Assembly: GCF_038592905.1 (NCBI RefSeq)
Contig: NZ_CP151943.1
Location: 2,728,001-2,792,000, forward strand
Length of the DNA stretch: 64,000 nt
Source of the DNA: Neobacillus sp. FSL H8-0543
GTDB lineage: Bacteria > Bacillota > Bacilli > Bacillales > Cytobacillaceae
Direction of reading: 5' to 3'
The position numbers and the translations under genes were made by a program. Of this stretch, positions 1 through 8,372 are shown piece after piece. The notes below the pieces were generated by a model. The model ran no database searches and had not been told where the DNA came from. It worked only from the letters and a program-made list of their open reading frames with translations. The stretch's first letter is position 1. Each line of letters opens with the position of its first letter.

Positions 1-446
1 GAATTGTCCACAACTTAGCCCATAAGAGTGGAGCCATTTTTAAAATTCCGCACGGTATTGATTTCCTTTCTCGAGCCCGAAGCCTTATTGAAAAATGTAC
101 GAATTAAATATGAATTTCCTTCAGAGGATATAGTTTTTACCGGGGAAAAAATCAGTTAAAACAGGTTTTTATAAATTTAATTAAAAATTCCATAGAGGCG
201 ATGCCAACTGGTGGTAATATCTATGTTTCCATTGATTCGACTGCTCATCATATTTTAATTAAAATCAAGGATGAAGGGGTAGGAATAGGGGAGGAACAGG
301 TTAAAAGATTGGGGGAACCTTTTTTCACTACCAAACATAATGGAAATGGATTAGGCCTTATGGTCAGCTATAAAATTATTCAGAACCATAAGGGAAATGT
401 TAAAAGTAAACTAAATCAATGAACCTCTTTTATAAATCACATTTAA
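1..446 (+). pseudogene. Decayed sensor histidine kinase, C-terminal ATPase part
   Basis: This is the ATP-binding (HATPase_c) end of a sporulation-type histidine kinase, and its 5' part lies outside the window. The N box (INLIKNSIEAMP, about 171-206), the G1 box (DEGVGIG) and the G2 box (GNGLGLMVSYKII) are all readable. Two lesions are visible. Around 146-151 the sense frame shifts by one base in an A-run: GEK is in frame 1 upstream and NQLKQVF in frame 3 downstream. At 420-422 a TGA stands where a Gly codon is expected, and the frame then continues TSFINHI to a stop at 446. Upstream of the frameshift the frame opens only at position 19. Kinase activity is unlikely unless these are sequence errors. 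Confidence 0.8.
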
Positions 447-598
447 TAAAAAAACAAAAAAGAAGCCTTTAATCTTTGATGCTAAGGTATAAATCAAACA
501 TTTGAAAAGCCCTCATATTCTTTAAATTTGAGGAGTAAAGATTTATTTAACATATTATGTGGGAAAACTATCCTATACTGACTTTGAGGAGTGAGAGG

Positions 599-862
599 AT
601 GTTCGTGAAAGGGAACATTATTGCAGGTGAATTTGATTCGACTATCAATGAATTTTCCTTACAGAAAGTTAAGAATTTCGAAACAGAGTCGATCCTTAAT
701 GAAGACCAGTTAAATAATATTTATCATTATTTAAAAAAACATCAGTATGAAGACGATGGGCAAATTATTACTTTATACGATCAAATGCTTGTACGCTTAG
801 AACAGGATGAAGTGAACCAGTTAATTTCTGACTTAGAGACAGTAATATCCATGTATCACTGA
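599..862 (+). CDS. Hypothetical protein, 87 aa
   Basis: I do not recognise the family. The ATG at 599 is chosen because GAGGAGTGAGAGG lies directly upstream with normal spacing; an upstream ATG at 557 has no ribosome site. The product is acidic and probably cytosolic, with no membrane segment, and its second half looks helical (EDQLNNIYHYLKKHQ, then a DLETVISMYH end). It stands alone between the decayed kinase and a terminator shared with the convergent SDR gene. Confidence 0.6.
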   Translation: MFVKGNIIAGEFDSTINEFSLQKVKNFETESILNEDQLNNIYHYLKKHQYEDDGQIITLYDQMLVRLEQDEVNQLISDLETVISMYH

Positions 863-891
863 AACATATGAATTTATCTGTAACATGTAAA

Positions 892-921
892 AAAGCAGAC
901 CCTAACGGATCTGCTTTGTTT
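892..921. terminator. Bidirectional intrinsic terminator
   Basis: AAAGCAGACCC pairs with GGATCTGCTTT across a 4-nt loop. T-rich tracts follow on both strands, so it can end both the 599-862 gene and the convergent SDR gene. Confidence 0.75.
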
Positions 922-1640
922 TACGATGGATTTGTCGACCAAAGTCCAGCTGTTTTAACGAAAACTCTTGGATTAAGTTTTAAACTAGCTACGACTAATT
1001 CTGCAAGGTCTTCTGGGTGCATCACGTTTTCTTCATGGCCTTTAACCAGATTTGTATCAATGGCTAAATCAGTTACGACCGTACTTGGTGTTAAAGCAGT
1101 AACACGGATATTGTGTTTTCTTACTTCAAGCATGAGTGATTCTGTAAGTCCTAAAACAGCGAATTTTGAAGCACTGTAAGCACTTGTAACAGGCGCACCT
1201 TTTTGGCCAGCAGATGATGAGATATTGATGATATCTCCTGATTTTCTTTCGATCATTCCTGGTAATACTGCTCTTGTTACATTATACACACCCATTAAAT
1301 TGACTTGGATGATTTTTTCCCATTCTTCTGGAGTTAGTTCAAGGAACCCACCAAATTTAGCAACACCTGCATTGTTGATTAGGATATCAATTGCTCCTAG
1401 GTCTGATTTGATATGTTCAACAGCATGGGTAACGGATTCAAGATCGGTCACATCTGCTGTTGCTGCAGAAACCTTTACATCATATTGTGATAGTTCAGCA
1501 GCTACCTTTTCTAGATTAGACATATTTAAGCCGATTAAGCCTAAATGAACGCCTTCTTTTGCTAAGGCGATAGCAGTAGCACGTCCAATGCCTCTTCCTG
1601 CGCCAGTAACTATTGCAGTTTTTCCATTTAAAGAAATCAT
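921..1640 (-). CDS. Short-chain dehydrogenase/reductase, FabG-like
   Basis: A 239-aa classical SDR of the kind annotated as 3-ketoacyl-ACP reductase. The cofactor motif TGAGRGIG is at residues 12-19, NNAG near 89-92, the catalytic Ser in ISSSAG near 140, and YSASK near 153-157. It would be a soluble NAD(P)H-dependent oxidoreductase. The substrate cannot be read from the sequence, and extra SDR copies away from fab genes are usually not essential for fatty acid synthesis. Start: AGGAGTGA lies 7 nt before the ATG. It is transcribed alone, toward the shared terminator, downstream of the hxlAB terminator. Confidence 0.9.
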   Translation of the reverse strand: MISLNGKTAIVTGAGRGIGRATAIALAKEGVHLGLIGLNMSNLEKVAAELSQYDVKVSAATADVTDLESVTHAVEHIKSDLGAIDILINNAGVAKFGGFLELTPEEWEKIIQVNLMGVYNVTRAVLPGMIERKSGDIINISSSAGQKGAPVTSAYSASKFAVLGLTESLMLEVRKHNIRVTALTPSTVVTDLAIDTNLVKGHEENVMHPEDLAELVVASLKLNPRVFVKTAGLWSTNPS

Positions 1641-1688
1641 TTTATCACTCCTAAAATTATTACAAAATGAAGTAGTTCATTCTAACAG

Positions 1689-1727
1689 AAAGACCGCAAT
1701 CTTGCATGGAAACAGCTTGCGGTCTTT
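1689..1727 (-). terminator. Terminator of hxlAB
   Basis: AAAGACCGCAA pairs with TTGCGGTCTTT around a 17-nt loop. It lies between the end of hxlB and the SDR gene on the same strand, so it probably separates the two units. Confidence 0.7.
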
Positions 1728-1755
1728 CCTATTTAGAACTCGAGGAATAATATAT

Positions 1756-2313
1756 TTATTCTAAGTTGGCGTGTCTACCGTACATTTTATTGGTATCCAA
1801 ACCTTTTTTCTCCATGAACCGAAGAATCACAGCGTCGTAAAATAGTAAAAGTGTTTGCTCAAATAATGAGCCCATTGGTTGAATCGTCTTAAAATCACTC
1901 TCCGACTGATCTTTAGGTGAGCCAGGCAACTTAATTGTGATATTCGCTAATTGGCCAATAGTGGACTCAGGGAAAATGGTAACAGCTGCAATCGCCCCAC
2001 CGATGCTTTTTGCTTTCTCAGCCATGGAAACTAAACCTTTTGTTTCTCCTGAACCTGATCCAATGATTAAGATGTCATCTTTTTCAAAGTTAGGGGTTAC
2101 TGTTTCGCCAATCACATAGGCATCTATCCCCATGTGCATCATTCGCATGGCGAATGATTTGGCCATAAATCCAGATCTACCTGCGCCTGCAACAAAGATT
2201 TTTTTTGATTCAAGAATCCCATTTACTAATTTTTCAGCTTCATCATCCGAAATTAAATCTACGGAGCGATTTAACTCTTTTATGATTTCAGCTAGGTATT
2301 TAGTTGTATTCAT
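1756..2313 (-). CDS. hxlB: 6-phospho-3-hexuloisomerase
   Basis: Converts D-arabino-hex-3-ulose 6-phosphate to fructose 6-phosphate, the second step of the ribulose monophosphate pathway for formaldehyde. The 185-aa length is normal. It is a single SIS domain: the GAGRSGFMAKSFAMR segment near residues 43-57, GSGSGETKG near 85-93, and a C-terminal MEKKGLDTNKMYGRHANLE tail typical of the family. It starts 8 nt after hxlA and is presumably cotranscribed with it. Its ribosome site (AAGGG) is weak, which fits translational dependence on hxlA. Confidence 0.95.
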   Translation of the reverse strand: MNTTKYLAEIIKELNRSVDLISDDEAEKLVNGILESKKIFVAGAGRSGFMAKSFAMRMMHMGIDAYVIGETVTPNFEKDDILIIGSGSGETKGLVSMAEKAKSIGGAIAAVTIFPESTIGQLANITIKLPGSPKDQSESDFKTIQPMGSLFEQTLLLFYDAVILRFMEKKGLDTNKMYGRHANLE

Positions 2314-2321
2314 GATCTGAA

Positions 2322-2954
2322 TTACCCTTGATTAATCATTTGTTGCATTTTGGCAGCAGCAGCTTTTTTATCAGCTTGTCCAGTAATCCCGCCACCTACA
2401 ATGACAAGGTCTGGTTGTACTTTGATGACTTCTGGAAGTGTGTCTAACTTAATACCACCTGCGATTGCAGTTTTAGCATTTTTTACAACACCCTTGATGG
2501 TTTGTAAATCTTCAAAAGAGTTCTTTCCAACTGCTTGAAGATCGTAGCCAGTATGAACACAAATATAATCAACGCCCATAGCGTCCACTTCTTTTGCACG
2601 TCCAGCAAGATCTTTTACAGCAATCATATCAACAAGGATTTTTTTACCTTGTTTTTTCGCTTCTTCAACAGCACCTTTGATTGACATATCTTCAGCAGTT
2701 CCAAGAATTGTGACGATATCTGCACCTGCTTCAGAAGCTTTCATCACTTCGTAACCAGCAGCATCCATAATTTTAAGGTCTGCTAAAACTTTTAAATTAG
2801 GGAATGCTTCTTTTACTGCCTTTACTGCATGGAGACCTTCATTGATAACAACAGGTGTTCCGATTTCAACGATATCAATATGTTCCTCCACTTCTTTTAC
2901 TAATTGAATTGCTTCTGGGATATTGACTAAATCTAATGCTAATTGTAATTCCAT
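2322..2954 (-). CDS. hxlA: 3-hexulose-6-phosphate synthase
   Basis: Condenses formaldehyde with ribulose 5-phosphate to hexulose 6-phosphate, so it both detoxifies and assimilates formaldehyde. The 210-aa protein is full length and belongs to the OMP decarboxylase-type TIM barrels. The catalytic DxKxxD motif is present (ADLKIMD, residues about 58-64), as are the early strand LALDLV and the phosphate-binding IVGGGITG near the C-terminus. Start: AGGAGTGA is 7 nt upstream. It is first in the hxlAB operon and is preceded by the operator-like element at 3131-3171. In B. subtilis this operon is activated by HxlR in response to formaldehyde; the hxlR gene here is at 10237. Confidence 0.97.
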   Translation of the reverse strand: MELQLALDLVNIPEAIQLVKEVEEHIDIVEIGTPVVINEGLHAVKAVKEAFPNLKVLADLKIMDAAGYEVMKASEAGADIVTILGTAEDMSIKGAVEEAKKQGKKILVDMIAVKDLAGRAKEVDAMGVDYICVHTGYDLQAVGKNSFEDLQTIKGVVKNAKTAIAGGIKLDTLPEVIKVQPDLVIVGGGITGQADKKAAAAKMQQMINQG

Positions 2955-3130
2955 CTATATTCACTCCTATAATTTTTTTATTATTGTACAGTGATAATGT
3001 TCCCAAAGGGTAATAATACTTTTACAGTAATATTATCCTTATAGTGCATTATCTGTACCTGCCAGCATTAAGGGATATCATGTTCTCTCGCTGAACAATT
3101 GCAAGTATACTACGTATATAACAACAATAA

Positions 3131-3171
3131 AAGTACGCACTTTTATTTTACATAGTGTTAAAAAGTATACT
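3131..3171 (-). promoter_or_regulatory. Probable HxlR operator and promoter of hxlAB (site A)
   Basis: Read toward hxlA the element is AGTATACTTTTTAA, CACTAT, GTAAAATAAA, AGTGCGTACTT. Its final TACTTT sits exactly 17 nt before TAGTAT (positions 3107-3112 on the opposite strand), so the operator end occupies the -35 place, as expected for an activator-dependent promoter. Three other copies occur at 3618, 10165 and 14498. HxlR is known to bind repeats upstream of hxlAB in B. subtilis; the assignment here is inference from repetition and position. Confidence 0.7.
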
Positions 3172-3340
3172 ATAAGACAAACGGCTTATATAGTCTTACT
3201 ATTAACTTTAAAAGAAACAATGCACCATTCCGCATGGCCTATTTTCTGTATAAGTTGCTTGATAATTGCCCAAATTGTCATTGTTGATGTTGTTTATAAA
3301 AATCTCTTATTAATAAAGACATTTCTAGCTGGGGGATTGA

Positions 3341-3580
3341 ATGAATAAATTTTTTGATTATATTCTTTTAACAGTAGGAGCGGCTATTGTAGCAATGGAA
3401 TTAGAAATGATATTAGCGCCAAATGGGCTGGTAGATGATAGGGTAACTGCCTTATCAATTATGGCAAATGCCATGTGGGGCTTAAGCCAAAAGCTTCAAC
3501 ACATAAAGAATATTGTTCTCAACAAATTTATATCATATATTTTTGTGGCCAGGGAGAGGATGCTCACCCTGGCTTTTTAA
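3341..3580 (+). pseudogene. YitT/DUF161-type membrane protein, N-terminal remnant
   Basis: The first about 50 residues (FDYILLTVGAAIVAMELEM, then LAPNGLVDDRVTALSIM) resemble the start of YitT-family inner-membrane proteins, which are normally about 280 aa. After residue about 50 the similarity ends, and the frame runs into an intrinsic terminator. A GGGGG ribosome site precedes the ATG. I infer an internal deletion that joined the gene's start to its own terminator. Confidence 0.5.
3548..3578 (+). terminator. Intrinsic terminator
   Basis: GCCAGGG and CCCTGGC enclose a 12-nt loop and are followed by TTTTT. It lies inside the 3' end of the YitT-like remnant. Confidence 0.75.
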
Positions 3581-3617
3581 TTTATTTAACACAAAAATAG
3601 ATGAGTTTATTTCCTAT

Positions 3618-3677
3618 AGTATACATTTTGTTATTAAGTTATTTTTTTATCACTATTTAAATAAAAAGTGCGTACTT
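3618..3677 (+). promoter_or_regulatory. Probable HxlR operator and promoter of the zwf operon (site B)
   Basis: It carries AGTATAC (3618-3624), then CACTATTTAAATAAAA and AGTGCGTACTT (ending at 3677). Unlike the other three copies, the AGTATAC box is displaced upstream by about 20 nt, roughly two helical turns. A degenerate AGTTATT box (3638-3644) holds the usual position. TACTTC is followed after 17 nt by TATTAT (3696-3701). It faces the zinc-ribbon gene, zwf and gnd. Confidence 0.65.
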
Positions 3678-3802
3678 CCATTTAAAAAATGTAGGTATTA
3701 TACTTACATCTTGTTGCAACATTGGATTCACGAAATACTGTGGTTATTGATCAGTCATCTGATCTTCCGCATTCAGTTTACTACATTGAAAGGGTGAATA
3801 GT

Positions 3803-3979
3803 ATGTTCGGGTTACATGCAAAGCATCACAAAGTTTGTTCAAGATGCCTAACCTTCACATCGAATAATGGTTATTGTCCAAAATGTGGTCATTCGCATTT
3901 TAGGGACATCATTATTACGGTCCAAGCAGGTTCAAATAAAAATATGGCTAAGCCAGGGATTGGCTATCAAGAGTTATAG
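3803..3979 (+). CDS. Small zinc-ribbon protein, 58 aa
   Basis: Contains one treble-clef or zinc-ribbon-like motif, C-S-R-C followed 13 residues later by C-P-K-C, and two nearby His residues (GHSH). The ATG at 3803 is chosen because GAAAGGGTGA precedes it; a longer reading from 3722 would overlap the promoter region. The function is unknown. It is the first gene after HxlR-like site B and lies 52 nt before zwf, so it would be part of the formaldehyde-responsive transcript. Regulatory or metal-binding roles are both possible. Confidence 0.6.
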   Translation: MFGLHAKHHKVCSRCLTFTSNNGYCPKCGHSHFRDIIITVQAGSNKNMAKPGIGYQEL

Positions 3980-4031
3980 TAGTTTTTTAAGAAAGGCATA
4001 AGTGAAATTATTAATTTTGGAGGTATGTAAA

Positions 4032-5492
4032 ATGGAGGCAATGACATTTGTCTTATTTGGGGCGACAGGGGACTTAGCAAAAAGAAAAATCTTCCCGGCT
4101 CTATATAATTTATTTTTGGATCAAAAATTACCTCTGCCCATCTCAATTATTGGGGTGGGCAGAGGAGATTTATCAGATACTGATTTCCAAAATCATGTGG
4201 AAGATTCCTTAAAAACATTTTCTAGACGATCACTAAATGACGATTCAAACCTTGAAGTGTTTATCCGTGCCTTTCGGTATACCCATGTAGATGCAATCAA
4301 GGCTGAAGGATATAAAGGATTACTTGAACTCGTTAAACAACGTGAAGAAGAATTGAATATTCCAGAAAATCGTATGTTCTACCTATCTGTTGCTCCAGAG
4401 TTTTTTGATGTGATTGCTTTCAACATTAAAGAGAGTGGTCTAAGTTCTACTAAAGGTTGGAAACGTCTAATTATCGAAAAACCGTTTGGACATGACTTAA
4501 AATCAGCTCAAGAATTAAACGATAAACTAAGTAAAGCTTTTGATGAAGAAGAAATTTTTCGCATCGACCACTATCTTGGAAAGCCGATGGTACAAAACCT
4601 GGAAGCGTTAGGATTTGCAAATCCAGTGCTTCAAGCATTATGGAACAACCAATACATTGCAAATGTGCAAATTACTGCAAGCGAAACAGTTGGGGTTGAA
4701 AAGAGAGCTGGTTATTATGATCAAGCTGGGGCTATTCGCGACATGTTTCAAAATCATATGCTGCAAATGTTGATGATGACAGCAATGCAGCTGCCAAAAC
4801 AAATTAGTGCAGAAGAGATCCGCAATGAAAAGAGAAAAGTAATAGAGTCACTTCGTCCATTAAAGAAAGAGGATGTGGTGAATCATGTGATTCGAGGTCA
4901 ATATGGTCCTGGTGAAATCCAAGGTAAACCAGTTGTTGGGTATACAAGAGAACCTGAAGTTGCTCCTTCTTCTTTAAATGACACATTTGTGGCTGTCCGT
5001 CTATGTGTGGATGATGATTTTTGGAGAGGGGTTCCTTTCTATATCCGTACAGGAAAAAGAATGACAGAGAAATCCACCCGAATTGTGATTGAATTCAAAA
5101 ATACTTTAAAGGATTTGTATAGGACTCAAGAGGAAGAAACTGCGCCAAATCTTTTAGTGATTGAAATCAATCCAAACGAAAGTGTTTCATTACAATTAAA
5201 TAGTAAAAACCCATTAAACAATGGAAAAATCGAACCAGTCAATGTTGATTTTTCTGCTAAACAAGCAGATGTTCCTGAAGCGTATGAGCTTTTAATTTAC
5301 GATGCAATGCGTGGCGACTCAACATTCTTTGCACATTGGAAAGAAGTGGAGTTGTCTTGGAAATGGGTACAGCCAATCTTAGAGGCTTTTGAGGAAAATA
5401 CAATTCCCCTTCAATTATATCCATCCGGGTCAATGGGACCAGATGCTTCCTACCAATTATTGGCAGAGGGAGGATATAAATGGTGGCAGTAA
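4032..5492 (+). CDS. zwf: Glucose-6-phosphate 1-dehydrogenase
   Basis: Oxidises glucose 6-phosphate to 6-phosphogluconolactone with reduction of NAD(P)+. The cofactor motif GATGDLAKRK is at residues about 10-19 and the substrate/active-site motif RIDHYLGK near 177-184 with its catalytic His. EKPFGHD precedes it, as in the family. From ATG 4032 the protein is 486 aa, the usual length; GGAGG lies 9 nt upstream, and the ATG-like start 30 nt earlier is not supported. It lies between the zinc-ribbon gene and gnd (44 nt). Next to hxlAB it supplies the oxidative half of a formaldehyde-oxidising cycle rather than ordinary sugar metabolism alone. Confidence 0.97.
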   Translation: MEAMTFVLFGATGDLAKRKIFPALYNLFLDQKLPLPISIIGVGRGDLSDTDFQNHVEDSLKTFSRRSLNDDSNLEVFIRAFRYTHVDAIKAEGYKGLLELVKQREEELNIPENRMFYLSVAPEFFDVIAFNIKESGLSSTKGWKRLIIEKPFGHDLKSAQELNDKLSKAFDEEEIFRIDHYLGKPMVQNLEALGFANPVLQALWNNQYIANVQITASETVGVEKRAGYYDQAGAIRDMFQNHMLQMLMMTAMQLPKQISAEEIRNEKRKVIESLRPLKKEDVVNHVIRGQYGPGEIQGKPVVGYTREPEVAPSSLNDTFVAVRLCVDDDFWRGVPFYIRTGKRMTEKSTRIVIEFKNTLKDLYRTQEEETAPNLLVIEINPNESVSLQLNSKNPLNNGKIEPVNVDFSAKQADVPEAYELLIYDAMRGDSTFFAHWKEVELSWKWVQPILEAFEENTIPLQLYPSGSMGPDASYQLLAEGGYKWWQ

Positions 5493-5536
5493 TAAAAAAT
5501 GAAGAATATTTTTAGATTATTAAGGAGGAAATGAAC

Positions 5537-6430
5537 ATGAAAGTTGGATTAATTGGTTTAGGAAAAATGGGATTAAACTTAGGTCAAAATTTAATTGATA
5601 ACAAGCACGAAGTAGTAGCTTTCGATGTAAATGGAAGTGCCGTTGAAGAAATGAAGAAATACGGTGCTCAAGGTACATCTGATTTAAAAGAACTTGTTGA
5701 ATCATTAGAAAAACCAAGAGTTGTATGGATTATGGTTCCGCATGCTGTGGTAGATTCAGTAATTGATGAAATGACACCATTATTAGGCACTGGAGATATC
5801 GTAATTGAAGCTGGAAATTCTCACTATAAGGAATCCATTCGCCGATATAACCAACTAAAAGAAGTAGGAATTCACTTTATGGATGCCGGTACTTCTGGTG
5901 GAATGGAAGGTGCTCGTAATGGAGCATGTTATATGATTGGTGGAGACCCTGAAGCCTGGAGCATCGTGGAACCTATTTTCAAGGATACAGCTGTCGAAAA
6001 CGGATTTATCTATGCTGGTAAAGCAGGGAGCGGTCATTTCTTAAAAATGGTTCACAATGGAATTGAATACGGTATGATGGCAGCGATTGGTGAAGGATTC
6101 GAGGTATTAGAAAAAAGCAAGTTCGATTTTGACTACGAAAAAGTGGCTAGAGTGTGGAATAACGGCTCAGTTATTCGTTCATGGCTCATGGAGTTGACTG
6201 AACGTGCATTTTCAAAAGATGCAAAGCTAGATGAAATTAAAGGGATTATGCACTCTTCTGGTGAAGGGAAATGGACAGTTGAAACAGCTTTAGATTTACA
6301 AGCAGCCACTCCTGTTATCGCAATGTCTCTTTTGATGCGTTACCGTTCATTAGACAGCGATACTTTTACAGGTAAAGTGGTAGCTGTATTAAGAAACGAA
6401 TTTGGTGGACATGTTGTTGAAAAAAACTAA
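5537..6430 (+). CDS. gnd: 6-phosphogluconate dehydrogenase, decarboxylating (short, YqeC type)
   Basis: Oxidises 6-phosphogluconate to ribulose 5-phosphate and CO2. The N-terminal dinucleotide motif GLIGLGKMG and the substrate motif DAGTSGGMEGARNG (near 116-129) are present, followed by KMVHNGIEYGMM. At 297 aa it is the short form, whose members often prefer NAD+, rather than the about 470-aa GntZ/GndA form; the cofactor is not certain from sequence. The ATG at 5537 is preferred over 5531 because AAGGAGG then has 8-nt spacing. It is in the zwf operon. Its product is the acceptor used by HxlA, which closes the cycle. Confidence 0.95.
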   Translation: MKVGLIGLGKMGLNLGQNLIDNKHEVVAFDVNGSAVEEMKKYGAQGTSDLKELVESLEKPRVVWIMVPHAVVDSVIDEMTPLLGTGDIVIEAGNSHYKESIRRYNQLKEVGIHFMDAGTSGGMEGARNGACYMIGGDPEAWSIVEPIFKDTAVENGFIYAGKAGSGHFLKMVHNGIEYGMMAAIGEGFEVLEKSKFDFDYEKVARVWNNGSVIRSWLMELTERAFSKDAKLDEIKGIMHSSGEGKWTVETALDLQAATPVIAMSLLMRYRSLDSDTFTGKVVAVLRNEFGGHVVEKN

Positions 6431-6555
6431 CAGAATTACATCTGTCACATTTAATAGAAAAAGAGTCAATAAAAATAGGTGAAGAAAAATAGCTCATTAT
6501 TTGTGAAATGGTAATGAAAACAATGAATATGATGATAGAAAAGGATGTGAAGTTC

Positions 6556-7038
6556 ATGAATGTATTGGATGCAAAAATGATAAATACTCAGTATGGTATA
6601 GAAACTTATCTAGATCTATTGAAAAATGTTGAAGTGAAAGACATTCAATATGTTACAGAGACAGCTTCTTTTTACGAAATCACTATAGGTGTAGAGTATT
6701 TTCGGTTAAGAAATGAAAATTATTATAATAGTGAAAAGAGATATTTTAAGATGCGTATGAATTCTGATTTAAATGCTATTACTATAATAGAAACAAAAAG
6801 AGAAAGTTTATTTGCTGTGAAAAATGAATTTGAAAGATCTGCAACAAAGGAACTGATTGGAGAGTGGCTAATAAAAAGCAATGCTTTCAGAAAAGTTCTT
6901 AATGATTTGATAGCTGATAAGAAAATGGAAAACGTTAAAACGGAGGAAAATATAATAGGAACAATAAGGTTCCTGGAGAAATTACTTGAAATCACAACAG
7001 AAGACATTTTAAGTGCTCGTGTTGAGAGATCTCACTAG
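6556..7038 (+). CDS. Hypothetical protein, 160 aa
   Basis: I do not recognise the family. The start at 6556 follows AAAGGATGTGA; the longer reading from 6508 lacks a ribosome site. The product is charged, with a mixed alpha/beta N-terminal half (EVKDIQYVTETASFYEITIGVEYFRLR) and a helical C-terminal half, and no membrane segment. It follows gnd by 125 nt and ends before a strong terminator, so it is probably the last gene of the zwf-gnd transcript. Confidence 0.65.
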   Translation: MNVLDAKMINTQYGIETYLDLLKNVEVKDIQYVTETASFYEITIGVEYFRLRNENYYNSEKRYFKMRMNSDLNAITIIETKRESLFAVKNEFERSATKELIGEWLIKSNAFRKVLNDLIADKKMENVKTEENIIGTIRFLEKLLEITTEDILSARVERSH

Positions 7039-7094
7039 TTTCCGAAATAACCATTAAAGTGATAGAAAATTTTTTTGGAGTAGGTTTTTTAGAA

Positions 7095-7140
7095 AAGTTA
7101 AATAGGGAATCCCAAACGGTATGAATTCCCTATTTAACTT
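7095..7140 (+). terminator. Intrinsic terminator after the zwf-gnd unit
   Basis: AAGTTAAATAGGGAAT pairs with ATTCCCTATTTAACTT, a 16-bp stem. The sequence after it is CT-rich rather than a pure T-run. The symmetry allows function in both directions. Confidence 0.65.
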
Positions 7141-7322
7141 CTGCTTCTATTTTTGTAATGCATCTTCCTATCAAGAAAATATGTTTAACTTTTCCACATA
7201 TAAGATTCCCTAATAAACATGAGTAAGAAAACGATTATATATTTATCTTGCCAGGAACATTTAACAAATTTTATTAATGTAAATGGTTATCCTAATCTGT
7301 AATAACTAGGAGGGATGATAAA

Positions 7323-8330
7323 ATGGAACAAGTTAATCACCATACTAAAATTAATGCATCAGAAAATGCTGTCATTTGGTCACAATATGTTAATGACAGT
7401 TTGTCACGATGTATTCTTCGCTATATGTTACATGATGTAAAGGATGAAGATATTCGCGATTTACTGGAATTTGCCTTAGAATTATCAGAAACTCATTTAG
7501 AAAAAACGAAGCAATTCTTATCCTTAGAAAATCTTCCAGTTCCAATAGGCTTTACAGACGAAGATGTCATAGTAGACGCTCCTAGTTTATTTACTGATAC
7601 ATTTAAGATTGTTTATTTACATATTATGACAATTCACGGTTTGACGAGATATGCTGGTGCCACTAGTGTTTGTATACGAGAGGATGTAAGAAAATACTTT
7701 ATTGAATGTACTTCGCAAACATTGGAACTATATGATAGGGTAACTAATGTTTCCTTAAATAAGGGAATTATTAACAAACCTCCTACTTTAAACAATCAAC
7801 AAAAGATTGATTTTGTTAGGAAGCAAAATTATTTAACTGGTTGGTTCGGGAAACGTAGACCTATTAACGCAATTGAAATCAGTGGTGTGCATCTTAATAT
7901 GCAGAAAACAATGGTGAAAATGGTATTGGAGTTAGGATTCAGTCAAGTTTGTCAATCTAAAGAGGTACGAGATTATATGGACCGTGCTCGTAAGCTTTGT
8001 ATTAAACACTTTGATATTCTAAGTTCAATGTTAAAAGAGGAGAATCTTCATGTTCCAAAGTTATTTGAAACAGAAGTAACAGATTCAATAGTTCCACCCT
8101 TTTCAGATAAACTTATGCTATTTCATATAGCGACACTGCTTTCTGCAGCAATTGCTTATTATAGTGAGGCATTATCAATGGGACAAAGAAGAGACTTAAC
8201 GGCAGATTACGCACGAATGAATACCGAAATTGCCTTAATTGCTGAAGATGGTATAAATCTATTAATAGAAAAGGGATGGATGGAACAACCTCCCTCTGCC
8301 ACTGATCACGAAAGTTTGGCAAAGAATTAG
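7323..8330 (+). CDS. DUF3231 family protein
   Basis: A 335-aa protein made of two repeated all-helical halves of about 165 aa each, as in the DUF3231 family. These proteins occur mainly in endospore formers and have a ferritin-like/CotF-like fold. The recurring pattern is LSETHLEKTKQFL with PVPIGF in the first half and CIKHFDILSSML with VPKLFE in the second. The AGGAGGGATGATAAA region before the ATG is a good ribosome site. The biochemical role is unknown; a spore-coat or spore-associated role is inferred from family distribution. It lies between the zwf-gnd unit and rpiA. Confidence 0.8.
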   Translation: MEQVNHHTKINASENAVIWSQYVNDSLSRCILRYMLHDVKDEDIRDLLEFALELSETHLEKTKQFLSLENLPVPIGFTDEDVIVDAPSLFTDTFKIVYLHIMTIHGLTRYAGATSVCIREDVRKYFIECTSQTLELYDRVTNVSLNKGIINKPPTLNNQQKIDFVRKQNYLTGWFGKRRPINAIEISGVHLNMQKTMVKMVLELGFSQVCQSKEVRDYMDRARKLCIKHFDILSSMLKEENLHVPKLFETEVTDSIVPPFSDKLMLFHIATLLSAAIAYYSEALSMGQRRDLTADYARMNTEIALIAEDGINLLIEKGWMEQPPSATDHESLAKN

Positions 8331-8372
8331 ATCAATGATAATTATGCTTTATGAAAAAGAAAGGACCTAGTT

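Noticed and set aside
868..1179. Open frame on the plus strand over the SDR gene
   Set aside because: It is antisense to a clear SDR with all motifs and has no ribosome site.
3513..3797. 94-codon open frame
   Set aside because: It runs through a terminator, HxlR-like site B and its promoter; no start signal and no family likeness.
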